From Glandiceps talaboti (Eukaryota > Hemichordata > Enteropneusta > Spengelidae): 64,000 nucleotides of DNA. Under the pieces are notes generated by a model. The model was given only the letters and a program-made list of their open reading frames with translations, was not told the origin of the DNA and did not search any database. This document shows positions 1-11,900 of this stretch, one piece after another (position 1 is the stretch's first letter; each line of letters opens with the position of its first letter). Position numbers and translations under genes: made by a program. The DNA lies in NCBI RefSeq assembly GCF_964340395.1, contig NC_135563.1:13850651-13914650 (forward strand). The letters are read 5' to 3'.

Positions 1-196
1 TCTCGCTGCAATGTGGCAACGTCTCTTCTTCACTAATACCATCTCCCTTCAAAATGCTGGTGACAGCCTCCTCCTTGTTGGGAACACTGTTTGTATCAGA
101 CTCTGCACTTGCAGGACGAATCAACGCAAGAACAGCAACAGATGCAAAGAATGAACACCATTTCAGCGCGTGTGCATTCCTCTTGCGTCTCCCCAT
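1..196 (-). CDS. First coding exon of a secretory-pathway protein (partial, runs off left edge)
   Basis: An open minus-strand frame starts at an ATG whose first base is 196 and is still open at base 1 (65 codons). It begins MGRRKRNAHALKWCSFF, which is a basic n-region, then a hydrophobic core (WCSFFASVAVLAL) and a likely signal-peptidase site after ASA at residues 29-31. An acidic, polar stretch follows (SDTNSVPNKEEAV...). This is the layout of a secreted or ER-lumenal precursor. A slightly upstream ATG in another frame opens a short unrelated frame, so I chose the ATG that gives the signal peptide. It is divergent from TMEM129 with about 500 bp between the two starts. I do not recognise the family. 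The absence of a donor site within the window fits a longer first exon. Confidence 0.5.
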   Translation of the reverse strand, partial: MGRRKRNAHALKWCSFFASVAVLALIRPASAESDTNSVPNKEEAVTSILKGDGISEEETLPHCSE

Positions 197-703
197 CTTC
201 AGTCATCCCCACTTTCCCGAATCACGCGTACGTTGAAGACATTTTAAGAGTAATATCCCCTAAAACGTCGATCGCTCCTCCTTCAAAACACATACAACTT
301 CCGGTATTGCGTGGCTAAACAAAGTGAGCTGAGTAAGGTCAGGTGATGTAGAATGATGTTGCTGATTGGTCAATATATAGTACCATATGCCTAAAGACAC
401 GTATAGTAAAACACCGATGACGCATAGTTTATTTTCAGTCAGTAGTTTTGTTACATATAGAGTACTGGAAGATATTGGTTAATTATGACCAGTGTTCATG
501 CTTATAAACTAGTGACAGAATCAAAGTTCTTGATAACAAATGGTACTTTTTCCCTCTGTGTTTACAAAACATCACGTGATCTGCCGTAAAACAGCTGACT
601 CTATCCTTTTCCGGTATCCATAGACGTGTACGCTGAATGGGGTGACACACCTGACTGATCGATCTCTGATCTAAATCTCAGTAAACCTTTTGAAGCAAAA
701 AAT
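197..703. promoter_or_regulatory. Putative bidirectional promoter between the left-edge gene and TMEM129
   Basis: The two start codons point away from each other and are 507 bp apart, so both promoters and 5' UTRs must lie here unless upstream non-coding exons exist. I see no clear TATA box at a suitable distance from either gene. The interval has more CpG-containing words near 210-280 and 560-650 than the surrounding AT-rich DNA. This is inferred from geometry only. Confidence 0.45.
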
Positions 704-3700
704 ATGCAGAGTGCATCTCCAGAATTCATCTGTACTGTAGGTTACTGGCTAATAGCGTTATGCCTTGCCATTCCACCACAAGAATTTCGTTCCGCTGGTT
801 TGACAGTGCAAAACGTGTTATCCCATTGGTTGGGAAGTGAGGAAATGCATTTTATTTACTATCATATGAAGAGGTCTGCTGCCACTCTTGTCTTTCATTC
901 CTTAATACCACTCGGTAAGAATAAACAAAGATCCTTTATCATAGACCCTGTCTAATATTTCACAAACACTGCACAATATGTGAATCATGTACCACTTTTG
1001 TAATAATTATGCCATCATTCGAATCGTCAATGTTGCCATGTTGACACTGGTGTTATTAGATATTACTATTTCAGTATTTGATAACTAATGAAGTTAGATT
1101 TTAAATCTAGTACACATTAAATGACTAATTTGAATTAGCATACACAATAAAGGTGTCAATTGGATGAATAAAGATTATTAGTAAAATTATTGAAATACAT
1201 CAAAACAACCCTAAAAATTTGTCCTTTGCAGTAGATATATCATAGAAGTATTAATAACTTTACCATTATCATATTTAGTATACTTCTGTGTTCTCCTAAA
1301 ATGTAAGTTAACCAAAAATAGTTCCATGCTTTCAAGCTCAAAAATAAATGTACTGAACATATATTTGTGGATGGATAAGCCTAATATATTGTGTGAAGAA
1401 TTCTGTAGTCCATTATTTTTACTGGTATGTATGTGTTCAATTTTAATAACTATATTTATTTTCATAAGTTATCAGAATGTTAACCTTACTTGTTACTTTC
1501 TTTCAGGTTATTATATCATGATGGCCATGGCAATGCCAGAATGGAACTTCTGGTATTTTTGGACAGTTAGCCTCTACTGGCAAATTTATTTCTACTTGTC
1601 TGTGTTTCTGCTCTGTATTGGCTGTCTACTTGCATTTTACTGGTCAAGACGAAAATGGAACAATCACCCCATAGCAACTATTCTAGGGTACCATGGTGAT
1701 TCTTGGAGAGCTGTTGCATCATCAGTGAATATTGAATTTCGTAGATTTGACAAGTTTGCTACAGGTCCTCCAGGGCAGCGAGTGATTGTGACGGATTCCT
1801 GGGTGATTAAGATGACAACGTATGGTATATGTATGGCACACCAAGGAGATGTACACCTGACTCTGATAGGAACACAGGAACATGATATTTACTATGAAAG
1901 CAATACATCTGTACAATTTCTCAATATCAGAGTTGATAGTGTCAACCAACATGTCAAACCCTTCACTATTAGGTATGTGTTACTATCATTTCAGGCTGAG
2001 AGTGTGACCAGACACTGTCTGATAAGGGTCAATAATACTTGGATTTATCAAAGACACGCTTATACAGTGTAGTATACTATGCACATTTTTAGAACAGATG
2101 GAAGTTGGTTGTGGCATTATAGACACCAAGGCTGTACCTGATAGGTTTAGTAACTTGTCACCAAAGAACCTTAAGACTCTTGGCGTCTAGAAGAATTCTA
2201 CTCTTGGTGGAAAGAGCGATTGCAAGTTATTATCACATAATGCTTTAATACAGTACCTTCTGTCTGTCGATCATATACCAGCTATCTGATCATGCAACAT
2301 ATTTATAAAGATACAGATAATGTTTAAGTGCATTACATTTGTAGACAAATTGAACTTGTTACTAATAAGTTTCATGTAAAAAGAATTTCATTCAAAATAC
2401 AAATATACAGATTGGTTCCACAAAATATTAATATATGGAGAAATGATAAGTATCACACCCCTTGGAGGCTTTTCAACTTGCCTCAATACAGTTTTAATGC
2501 CCTTGTCAAATTAGGATTAAAGCTTATGTCAGATTAGGATAAAGCCCATGTCAGATTAGGATTAAAACCCATGTCAGATTAGGATTAAAACCCATGTCAG
2601 ATTAGGATAAAGCCCATGTCAGATTAGGATTAAAGCCCATGTCAGATTAGGATTAAAACCCATGTCAGATTAGGATAAAGCCCATGTCAGATTAGGATTA
2701 AAACCCATGTCAGATTAGGATTAAAGCCCATGTCAGATTAGGATAAAGCCCATGTCAGATTAGGATTAAAGCCCATGTCAGATTAGGATAAAGCCCATGT
2801 CAGATTAGGATTAAAACCCATGTCAGATTAGGATTAAAACCCATGTCAGATTAGGGTTAAAGCCCATGTCAGATTAGGATAAAGCCCATGTCAGATTAGG
2901 ATAAAAGCCCATGTCAGATTAGGATTAAAGTCCATGTCAGATTAGGATTAAAGTCTGTGGTAGAAAATAGTTGTCCAGCAGAGTTATAGAAAAAGTTGGT
3001 CCTGAAGAAAAGAATGATCCTTGCTGATTTTTATGGCTCCTCTTATAAGATGACAGTGAGGTAAGAATCAGTGTTTTATTTAAGGGTGGTAAGTAGGTAA
3101 AATCTACCGGGGTTCCCACATCATTTTACCGGGGTTCCCCACCTAAACTATGATACATTGCATGGGAAGCACTACCAGCTTTACCTCTTTCCCCCTTTCT
3201 GTTACCGGGGTTCCCAAACCTTAGCAAAAACACTGAGAATGTAGTATTGAAACATTGGCTTTTAACACAAAGTGCATTTTCTTTATTTGAAAGGTTAAAT
3301 TCTACAGAATACAGTGACCTGAAAGAGAAATTATCAGCACCAGTCAGAAATGCCAGGAATATTGTAATACACCAATCCCTCACTGACAGATTCTTAGATA
3401 CATTCCGGGAACAAGTTGGTCTGAATCCTGTCTTCCGACTGCCAGGAGATTACATGGTAAGATTGACATTATTTCACCCTTGGCTTTCTATGGTTCATAT
3501 CTTGTATACATGTAGAACTAAGATCCATCAATTTCAGCTATTATAGGTAGTATGGTAGACCATTCTCATTTCATTCAATTAATGAATTATCCACTCGTAC
3601 GAGAGGCAAAAATCCATCCTACTAACGAGTAAACGTTTTAGCACAGTTGTAAAGCTTCTTCATTCATGTAGCTTTTAAAGACTTCCTTTAGCTCCCCTCA

Positions 3701-4972
3701 TCTGTTGTACCTCATAACAAATGCCAAAATATAAACCTTATCTTCACTAACCAATTCATACATCCTAGCTAACACAGACCCTAAACTTCAGGTGCTTATA
3801 ACTTTATTGAACTGTGTACATTTTATAACGACACGTTTCTATCAGACCCTAATATTAATGGTTTGTATTTTTCTTTTCTTTGTTTCATTTTTGTCTGTAA
3901 AGATGCTTGTCCTACATTTTAAAAGTTGGGTGAACCTAGGAATTCGTACTAAATTGTCTGTAATGTAAACGAAACATATATGTACCTATTGTATGAAAAT
4001 GAATGTTCATGAGCTCCAGGGTTCATAGTAAGAAAAACGAAAATGTCTACTCATGGAGTCAAACGATTTCTTGGAATGGAAGCGATATCCAAACGACATC
4101 TCATTGGTGACAATATCTCATTGTAGTACACCCCTGACGATGCTGACTAAATGTCAGCGGAAATTTGGGATTCGCTTCCAAGAAATTTTTTTTGACTCCA
4201 AGAGTAGAAATTTAATTTGTATGGTTATAGTTATTGTAGGTAGTCCAATATTTTGTTTTATAATATACCTAGTGATAATGCTGTGCCATGATTCGCTAGA
4301 ATCAGTCACGTGATAGGAAAATAGAATGACTATTTCCCAAGGGAAATAGTTCCATCAACTTTTACATGGTCACTTGACCACCGCACGTTCACAGCAGGTC
4401 AAAATGGCAGCTTCTGACGATGTCGTCTGCCACCCCGAGTTCACAGCATGAGGTATATTATAAAATACATATTGCCTGGCCTATATTCGGGCTATAGCAC
4501 GCGTTCATTACCCCCTCGTGACTGTGAGTTACCAGAATAACATGCTATTTCCCTCGGCCTTTGGCCTCGGGAAATAGCATGTGATTCTGGTAACTCACAG
4601 TCCCTCGGGTGCTATAGCCCTCATGGCCAGGCAATATGTGTTCAATAATGCTTGTTGTTCATGATAACTATTCATAATAATTTAATGTATTGATTTTATT
4701 CCTGTGACTGGTTTTTGCAGGATCTTGATCCATGTATAGGATGCATGCAGACTACAGCCAACGTCAAATTGCAAAAACTGTGTGACAATCCTAATGGCGG
4801 TGACTGTATCCAGTGTTTCTGTAGACCAATGTGGTGTCTAGAATGTATGAGTAAATGGTTTGCAAGCAGACAAAATCAAAATGAACCACAATCTTGGCTT
4901 TCAAGCAAATCACCATGTCCAACTTGTAGGTCGAAGTTTTGTATCTTGGATGTGTGCCAAGTACAAAGATGA
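704..4972 (+). CDS. TMEM129: TMEM129, ER-membrane RING-type E3 ubiquitin ligase
   Basis: There are four coding exons: 704-914, 1507-1972, 3294-3456 and 4721-4972. All junctions are GT-AG and the joined frame is 364 codons (363 aa), about the length of the vertebrate protein. Exon 1 holds an N-terminal membrane segment and the conserved block AGLTVQNVLSHWLGSEE. Exon 2 holds two further hydrophobic segments and then VASSVNIEFRRFDKFATG and DVHLTL. Exon 3 holds LNSTEYSDL and VIHQSL. Exon 4 carries the C-terminal cysteine-rich RING: CIGC, CIQCFCRPMWCLEC, KWFASRQ, CPTC and FCILDVC. In mammals this ligase works with Derlin-1 and UBE2J2 in ER-associated degradation and is used by cytomegalovirus US11 to destroy MHC class I. 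All the RING cysteines I expect are present. Intron 2 contains a 22/23-bp minisatellite and intron 3 two fold-back elements. Confidence 0.95.
2508..2956. repeat. Minisatellite, 22/23-bp unit, about 19 copies
   Basis: The unit is GTCAGATTAGGATTAAAGCC followed by CAT. Variants have GGATTAAAACC (23 bp), GGATTAAAGCC (23 bp) or GGATAAAGCC (22 bp). I count 19 occurrences of GTCAGATTA plus degenerate copies at both edges. It lies inside TMEM129 intron 2. Confidence 0.95.
3105..3216. repeat. Three copies of the word TACCGGGGTTCCC
   Basis: The word occurs at 3105, 3127 and 3203, just upstream of TMEM129 exon 3 (acceptor at 3292-3293). The spacing is irregular (22 and 76 bp), so this is not a simple tandem array. 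Confidence 0.7.
4048..4207. repeat. Fold-back (MITE-like) element in TMEM129 intron 3
   Basis: Left arm CTACTCATGGAGTCAAACGA (then TTTCTTGG) pairs with right arm CCAAGAAATTTTTTTTGACT (then CCAAGAGTAG). The centre contains CTCATTGTAGTACACCCCTG. A related, more degraded copy lies at 19411-19520. It has no coding capacity. Confidence 0.7.
4468..4638. repeat. Long fold-back element, 171 bp, in TMEM129 intron 3
   Basis: Almost the whole stretch is an inverted repeat. CATATTGCCTGGCC pairs with GGCCAGGCAATATG, CTATAGCAC pairs with GTGCTATAG, and ACTGTGAGTTACCAGAAT pairs with ATTCTGGTAACTCACAGT. The loop is only about 15 bp, between two GGGAAATAGCATG-type arms. This is typical of a MITE or fold-back element. 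I found no convincing target-site duplication. Confidence 0.8.
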
Positions 4973-6576
4973 ACCGATCATTGGGTCTGATTTGTGAATT
5001 CAGATCCTGGCGTTTTGATGTTCTACCAAGTGCAGAGATATACCTGTTTCTTTTCTTGATGTGTACATCGGAAGTTTTTATCTTTAAAATGTGTGAAGTA
5101 CAGAAGTGAACAACTAATGGATATAAGATCATCTACAAAGATTTGTATTCTTTGACAAACTATGAAATGTACATTATCCGTATTTTCAATAAGAGGGAAT
5201 CTTCTTTATAGATTAACTTGTACTCTGCAGGGTATTTATATTTAATTTTGCATGCATTTGTCATAATTTTATCAGAACTATGTTACCAAAACCAACACAA
5301 CTGGAACACAACCTAAGAGCAGTAGGTACAACCAACTCAAATATAGCAATCTTTACTTTCCTAATTCAGGATGGATATAAATTATTCAGACAAGTGAATG
5401 GGAAAAATACACCACAATTCGATATAAAAAAAAACTTGCTGAAAGAGGATGGCAAGTCTTTACCTACCTACACTTCGAAGTTGATTTAAATTTTCCAAAA
5501 AATGAATATTTTTTATAACACAAGCAACAATATGATAAAAAGTTGGTGAAAGAGGATGGTAAATCTGCACAGCGCTACCCAAACTAACAAACATGCTGGC
5601 CCTTTCATACATCAGACATTTAAGTAACTACAAATACAAAAACAAAGAATCAAATTTTAGGTACCACACTTTATTTACTGTACATGTAGTTGTTAAAATC
5701 AGACTGACATACAAAGTCGGGTTCTGGAGAAATATGTGTAGTTTGCAGGGCTCACAGTACAATACAAGACTCTCTAACATGGATTGGAGGCACAGAAAAT
5801 AATGAATATTTAGCCTCATTGATGTATGATACATCTACATGTACCTAAACAGAAATAAGAGTTCCATGGTCTAAGTTTCATGTTCAGCACATGGGGGTTT
5901 AGTACAATGTCTTCAGACTTGTTAGCTTTCACTGCAACCATAATAACGAAATAAAAAAACAAGTACAAAATTATATTATTTGTTTACTGTAATAACTGTA
6001 CCCAAATCTGGAGATTTAATACTGCTGTTTGCTTTGAATTTGCTTTGAATTAATTTTTAGCTGATTTTGATGCATATTTTCGATTCTTTCGGGTTACCCT
6101 AACCCTGCCATGGCCACTGTCTTTTACATGGACTTGACCTGAAGAGGGTTGTACAGCTGTACTTTATGTTTGCTTGCAAAACCTTTAAATTTGTTAGAGG
6201 GAGAATTCACAACAACGCTTTTGAAAAATTTAAACATGGCTTCGAAGTGGTCTTTCTTCCATTTCTTTTAGACTTTTCATTGCTTCCATCACTCATCGAC
6301 AATTTATTCTTTCCAGTGAACTCCTTAAAGTACAGTATCAAAAGAGGATTGTGGGTAATTTATGCAAATGCAGGAAATTCAAATCTTCAGATTTGGGAAG
6401 GAAGATTTTAAATGTTTAAAAGCCAACAAAATGAACATCTAGCAACATAAACAGTTTATTTCTGGATGATCAATATTGGTAATGTTCAGTGTGTTCAGTA
6501 AGACTAGAAACTGATGTGCACTTTAGAGGTTACAAGACTTGCTTTGTAAAAACACAATATATCTGACTAAAAATGT
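4973..6576. other. TMEM129 3' UTR and intergenic DNA, no gene seen
   Basis: The stretch is AT-rich with no conserved frame or splice-flanked exon. It includes the TMEM129 3' UTR. A candidate AATAAA lies near 5946, but I cannot decide which signal is used. Short open frames here look random. Confidence 0.5.
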
Positions 6577-6687
6577 TCATCAGAATGACAAATTCCATAG
6601 TTACAGCTGACCACTAACATCTGCAATCGGCCGAGTATACCGCCACCTAGTGGTCAGCTGTAACTATGGAATTTGTCATTCTGATGA
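6577..6687. repeat. Fold-back element with 38-bp near-perfect arms
   Basis: TCATCAGAATGACAAATTCC and the following bases to ACCACT are repeated in inverted orientation, ending at CATTCTGATGA. The loop is about 35 bp. It lies between the convergent TMEM129 and sideroflexin genes. Confidence 0.85.
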
Positions 6688-8025
6688 GGATCATCAACCA
6701 AGACAGATCAAAAGCTCCATGTTAAAAACTCTGAACTGCTGGTGTGTTGTAATCATTGTAAATCACAATATATCTGGTGACACGTCAAAGGGTGTATTTT
6801 CATTTGATATGAGGCAGGTCTTCCGAAGTGATGAATAAAGTCAAGTGATCACTCCGTAATAGACTGTGACATTGGCATCATGATATACATTATACATACA
6901 TTTATAGTCCAGTGGAGTTTTGTATCAGAGGTTTGCAATCAAGAATTCTTTGCCCTGTTATTGGAAAACCTATGATCAATATGGTCTGCATCTTATGTTC
7001 AAGTTCAAAATATTTAACATGAGTCATTGGTATAAAGTCTCATCCAGGCATTTCACTTGCACATAAATTAGCATTTCATTTACCACATACACAAGTACTG
7101 CATAGTAACTATATGGGAGGTACATGGTTTTGGAAGACTGCATTCCTATTGAATAATGAAAGCTCATTGTAAAAACGTTCAGTCTATGTTCATAAATGTA
7201 ACTTCATTTTACACCAAGAAATACCGATAGCACACCAAAGCTTTCACCGGGTATCCACCCTGGCTTTGTCAGTGTTTTCAGAAGTCACGACGTATGCACT
7301 GAAAACAGGATTATTCCATAAGATAAGTCTCATAAACAAAGGTTATAAATTGTATATTACAACACATCTCCCAATCTGTTTTCGTGATATCTATTCACAA
7401 GATGCAAGATCTTGAAGCTGATGAAGTTTTAATAGTCATAAAAGGTGGCAAAAAATAATGGGACTATGAGGTATATGATTGAGGTAGGACAGAACTCCAA
7501 TATGTTGGCCATACATGTATAGTTTGGAACAATGGGAACAAAAATGGACACTTTTAAGGTTTTCAAGTGATAACCAGTGATATGTATGGTATGTTTAATA
7601 GCCATTCAAAGAAATTATTTGTAAGCTTTGAAATTTGTTGTTGAAGTCCAATGCACACACACAAAGCAGTGACCTTTGACCCTCAACTTTGACCATATCA
7701 AAATGCATACACTTCAATGTACTGCTGATGATGTTATGGTAAAGATAAAATGTGTGGTTATGACTAAGTCTATAATTTTACCAATGAATAATGATTTGGT
7801 AGAATAGAATTGGGGTTAGACTGGGATTATTCGTCATTGTTTGCACTCCACCACAATGTGGAACTCACACAGCAATGACTCTTTAACTGTAAGTTGGATC
7901 AGACTCCCTAACATACACAAGATATGCATCACTGGCATCAAATGGTCCACTGTACTTCAAATACATCCAATGATGCTGTATTCAATGACTGTTACTTTCA
8001 ACATAGGATTTGAATATTGAAATGT
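6688..8025. other. Intergenic DNA between convergent genes, no gene seen
   Basis: No frame with recognisable protein content or splice context was found. A second CACAATATATCTG near 6765 echoes sequence just left of the fold-back at 6577. Confidence 0.4.
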
Positions 8026-8458
8026 GGGTTGAACAGCAAGGATGCAAGAGTGAGTTGAACAGCATGGATGCAAGAGTGGGTTGAACAGCATGGATGCAAG
8101 AGTGGGTTGAACAGCATGGATGCAAGAGTGGGTTGAACAGCATGGATGCAAGAGTGGGTTGAACAGCAAGGATGCAAGAGTGGGTTGAACAGCAAGGATG
8201 CAAGAGTGGGTTGAACAGCAAGGATGTGAGAGTGGGTTGAACAGCAAGGATGTGAGAGTGGGTTGAACAGCATGGATGCAAGAGTGGGTTGAACAGCAAG
8301 GATGTGAGAGTGGGTTGAACAGCAAGGATGTGAGAGTGGGTTGAACAGCAAGGATGAGAGAGTGGGTTGAACAGCAAGGATGCGAGAGTGGGTTGAACAG
8401 CAAGGATGTGAGAGTGGGTTGAACAGCAAGAATGTGAAAATGGGTTGAACAGCATGAA
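8026..8458. repeat. Minisatellite, 26-bp unit, about 17 copies
   Basis: The unit is GGGTTGAACAGCAAGGATGC followed by AAGAGT, with alternatives CATGG/CAAGG and GCAAGAG/GTGAGAG. The period is exactly 26 bp over roughly 17 copies. The unit length is not a multiple of three and the unit lacks minus-strand stops, so all three minus-strand frames stay open through the array. The resulting 154-183 aa frames are artefacts of the repeat. Confidence 0.95.
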
Positions 8459-8581
8459 TCATATGAGATATTGATTTTCAATTCATAATAGCTATAATGT
8501 ATTTTCACAGTGATCAGATAAAAAGTTAGTACAATGTAATAACATCACCAAGGTCTGAAAGAGGTACGATACCAAACCACT

Positions 8582-8587
8582 TTTATT
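8582..8587 (-). promoter_or_regulatory. Candidate polyadenylation signal of the sideroflexin gene
   Basis: AATAAA on the minus strand lies about 390 bp past the sideroflexin stop. If it is used, the 3' UTR is short and the 26-bp minisatellite is outside the mRNA. Other AATAAA words farther away cannot be excluded. Confidence 0.4.
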
Positions 8588-8972
8588 CATACATTTTGTC
8601 AACTTTGGATTTTGTTGCATTTCTGTTGTTCAAGTAATCACATTCACAATTTATGCAAATCAAAATTATGACACATTATTGCAGTTGCTATAGGTCTTGT
8701 TTGCGTAATTATCTACATGTATTGCTTTGCAAGAAATCAAGTCCACATTGCATATCTGTTCCATAACAAATACGATAGTGAAAAAAGCTCTTATTAGCCT
8801 GCAACAAGCGGAATACAATTTTAGTTTGGGATTTTTGAATTATACAGTAAAAAGTGAATCCCCACCACACATTTGAAGGAGAAAAATAAAAACTGTGTAA
8901 AACACACAGGTTGGTTGATACTGTAGTCATCAAATACTGAGGAAGTGATATATGTTCCCTTACAATCTGTAC

Positions 8973-11900
8973 TCAAAGTCCCTTGTTGAAATAAACTTTT
9001 GTTATTCCAGGATTTATTCCATGTATATGTTCTTGTAATTCCGGTTCTAGTTTATTGACGTCGATGGAGCTGAAAGAACGATGGAAAACAGAAAATATTT
9101 ATCATGATATATTGTTGATAATCAAGCTTCTATGAATAAATGCCAACATCTTGTCTACAAGTCATCGCAACCATCCAATCAGAAATCAAATACCACTACT
9201 GATGTCAGCAATACTTGCGGGTATCGATGCACAAGAGCTTGAGTTGATAAGGTGTTATATATAAACTGAGATAAGGAGTCAACACGTAGAAAACACTCCT
9301 TAAGTTACTTTGAAAACAATTCACAAGTCATTGCTGGTGTTGTGTATTAAAAGAATGATGTAAAATTGAATAGTACTGTGGCAAAGGTAATGATGGTCTG
9401 GTTGATTTACAATCATGGTATAGGTACAACAATGTGGATTTATTGAATGGAAACAAAAATATTTCATTGTTATAATATATTTCTTACCTTTTTTGTGGGA
9501 AGAGTGCACAACACATTGGAGTGGCAAATACCAGACTAGAGAAAATAGAAGAATGAAAACAACGGTAAATACATTTTGAGCATATTTGAGTTCCTCCTAA
9601 AAATTAACATTTGTAGCATACATGTACTTTAACATGAAAACGCACATGCATGTATGCACGCACACACACACACACACGCAGACAAATACATACACATATT
9701 ACAGTATTTGCATAACACACCATAATCATGGCAAAACTTTGGCTGTATATGAATACTTTGATTCAGGGCAAAATTAGTATTGGTGATCGAACATGGTATA
9801 TTTGCAGCAGATTTACTAGACAGTTAGCATTCTTGTGTTGGCTTATGTACAGACCCTCTATCATGAAAGGACTTAGATCTTAACAAGTGATGTACACTTA
9901 CCATAAACCAACAAGTCCTACTTGTACTGGAGCATTCATAAATGGAAATTTCTTGAGGAAAGCTTTCTTCTCCAATACATTCATTACAAGAGGTGGGATC
10001 ACTATGTGAAGACAATACAGATTACATTATGTAAGACTTACAGACCAGTCACTTTACACAAAGAAAGGGGATCATGTTAACCTTGCATCACATACTAAGT
10101 TGTATAAACATTTTGAAGCTTTCCAGAGCATTCTCACATCAAATGCCATCCATTTTGATTATTGTTAAGTTCCATTCTGGCAAGCCAGAGCACATATTTC
10201 TATTAATGCAACAAGTACGTATTTTGGATGGTGTCGTTAACAGGCTATTGATTTAAAATGACGGTTAAGCTCATGGAAATTTCGTTTCTAGCTTTCTTCA
10301 ATGTGATCATAAATTTGTTACTTCCTAGATTAGAAACTCAATTCACAGCAAAAAAGAGGAAAATCCCAACTGTACATCATTACAATATTCAGGAGTAAAA
10401 ATCTACACACTACAAATTACTTTATTTGTATAAACTTTATATGCTCATGACTGTAGAAGTTATATCAGATCAAAATGGCTGCTTACTCATTCCGGGTGCT
10501 GCCATGGAAACCCTTGATAGTACCACCATAGAGATAGCTTTCTTGGCTACTATCTTGGATTCTCCTAATTTGTTACCATTCTCATCAACAACAGTGACTC
10601 CATTTTCTATTTCTCTCATTCTCATACATGGTACATTAATACAGTTAGCAGCAGCTACAGCAGCGAATGGTACATAGCGACCTATCAATGGTGGCGCTTT
10701 CTGAAATGCAACATTGACATTGTTGATTAATTGAACAAAGATGTGCTGGCTTTATTTTGTTGGTACAACTGTAGGTGTGTCTGTGTCTACATGTGACTTC
10801 AAGTGTGAGTATAAGTGCATTTGTGTATGCATAAGTATAAGTGAATGCTGCATGTGTGTGTGTGTGTGTGTGCATGCTTGTATGTATGTATGTATGTATG
10901 TATGTATGTATGTATGTATGTATGTATGTATGTATGTATGTATGTATGTATGTATGTATGTATGTATGTATGTATGTATGTATGTATGTATGTATGTATG
11001 TATGTATGTATGTATGTATGTATGTATGTATGTATGTATGTACTATCTGTATGTATGTATGTATGTATGTATGTATGTATGTATGTATGTATGTATGTAT
11101 GTATGTATGTATGTATGTGTGAGTGCATGCATGCATGTGTTTGTTTGTGTATGTGTTGTTTATGACTCCATTTTGTGAGAGAGTGTAAGCTTTCTGTTGT
11201 ATATTAATGTTTTTATTAATTTTTAACATTGTTGTTTGTCAGATGCAATTATTCAGTATATTGTCTGATTTGAATACCAATACAACTAATTAGAGCATAT
11301 AAATAAAGTATAAATTGGGTACAATTTATGTATGTTTTGTACTTGCATAAGGATATATCCAGTGACAAAACTAATATGACTGTGAAACCAAGTACATAAT
11401 ATGCAACAAACTGAAAATATCTCAACAGAATTGCAAACATAGTTTGTTTCATATTTTGAAAACATCATACTAAGTAATCTTCAAATATATTGCTTTCAGA
11501 GTGGGGGACAAAAAGTGCAATAATTGAAATGGTGGCTAGACCTAGAAACCAAGTACCAGTATGTATTATACAGGTTGTGGCATGTATTCTCTGTTTCCAC
11601 AGTATGCTGTACTTCACATAAGTCATAATTTACAGCTTTGAAACTTACAAAGTCAAAAGTTTATGAAATTGCCTGCAGTTTTTGAACACATACAAAATTC
11701 AGTCAAAGACACTGAAATTAGTAGTTCCATCACTGGACACAATATAATGTAAGTACAAAAGATACATAAATTAGTGTGTATGACAAAACATGGAGGTATA
11801 ACTATAAGGGGGATACCTCCATGGTCAAAACTAGTACAAACATGTAATGTATGAACAATGCTAATCAATATGACATCATGAAAAATTCACATACAGGTAA

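Noticed and set aside
2508-2956. Telomere-like array (TTAGG words)
   Set aside because: TTAGG occurs only once per 22/23-bp unit. It is an interstitial minisatellite inside an intron, not telomeric repeat.
4791-5132. 113-aa minus-strand frame opposite the TMEM129 RING exon
   Set aside because: It is a shadow of the conserved RING coding strand and has no recognisable content.
7957-8508. 183-, 157- and 154-aa repetitive minus-strand frames
   Set aside because: All three are the same 26-bp minisatellite read in three frames, with no conserved start or splice context.
10645-11229. Long open frames on both strands over the TGTA tract
   Set aside because: They are translations of a tetranucleotide repeat (HTYI or YVCM cycles). 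The same applies to frames at 26811-27167, 28935-29255, 34979-35384, 35696-35995, 36715-36951 and 39598-40088.
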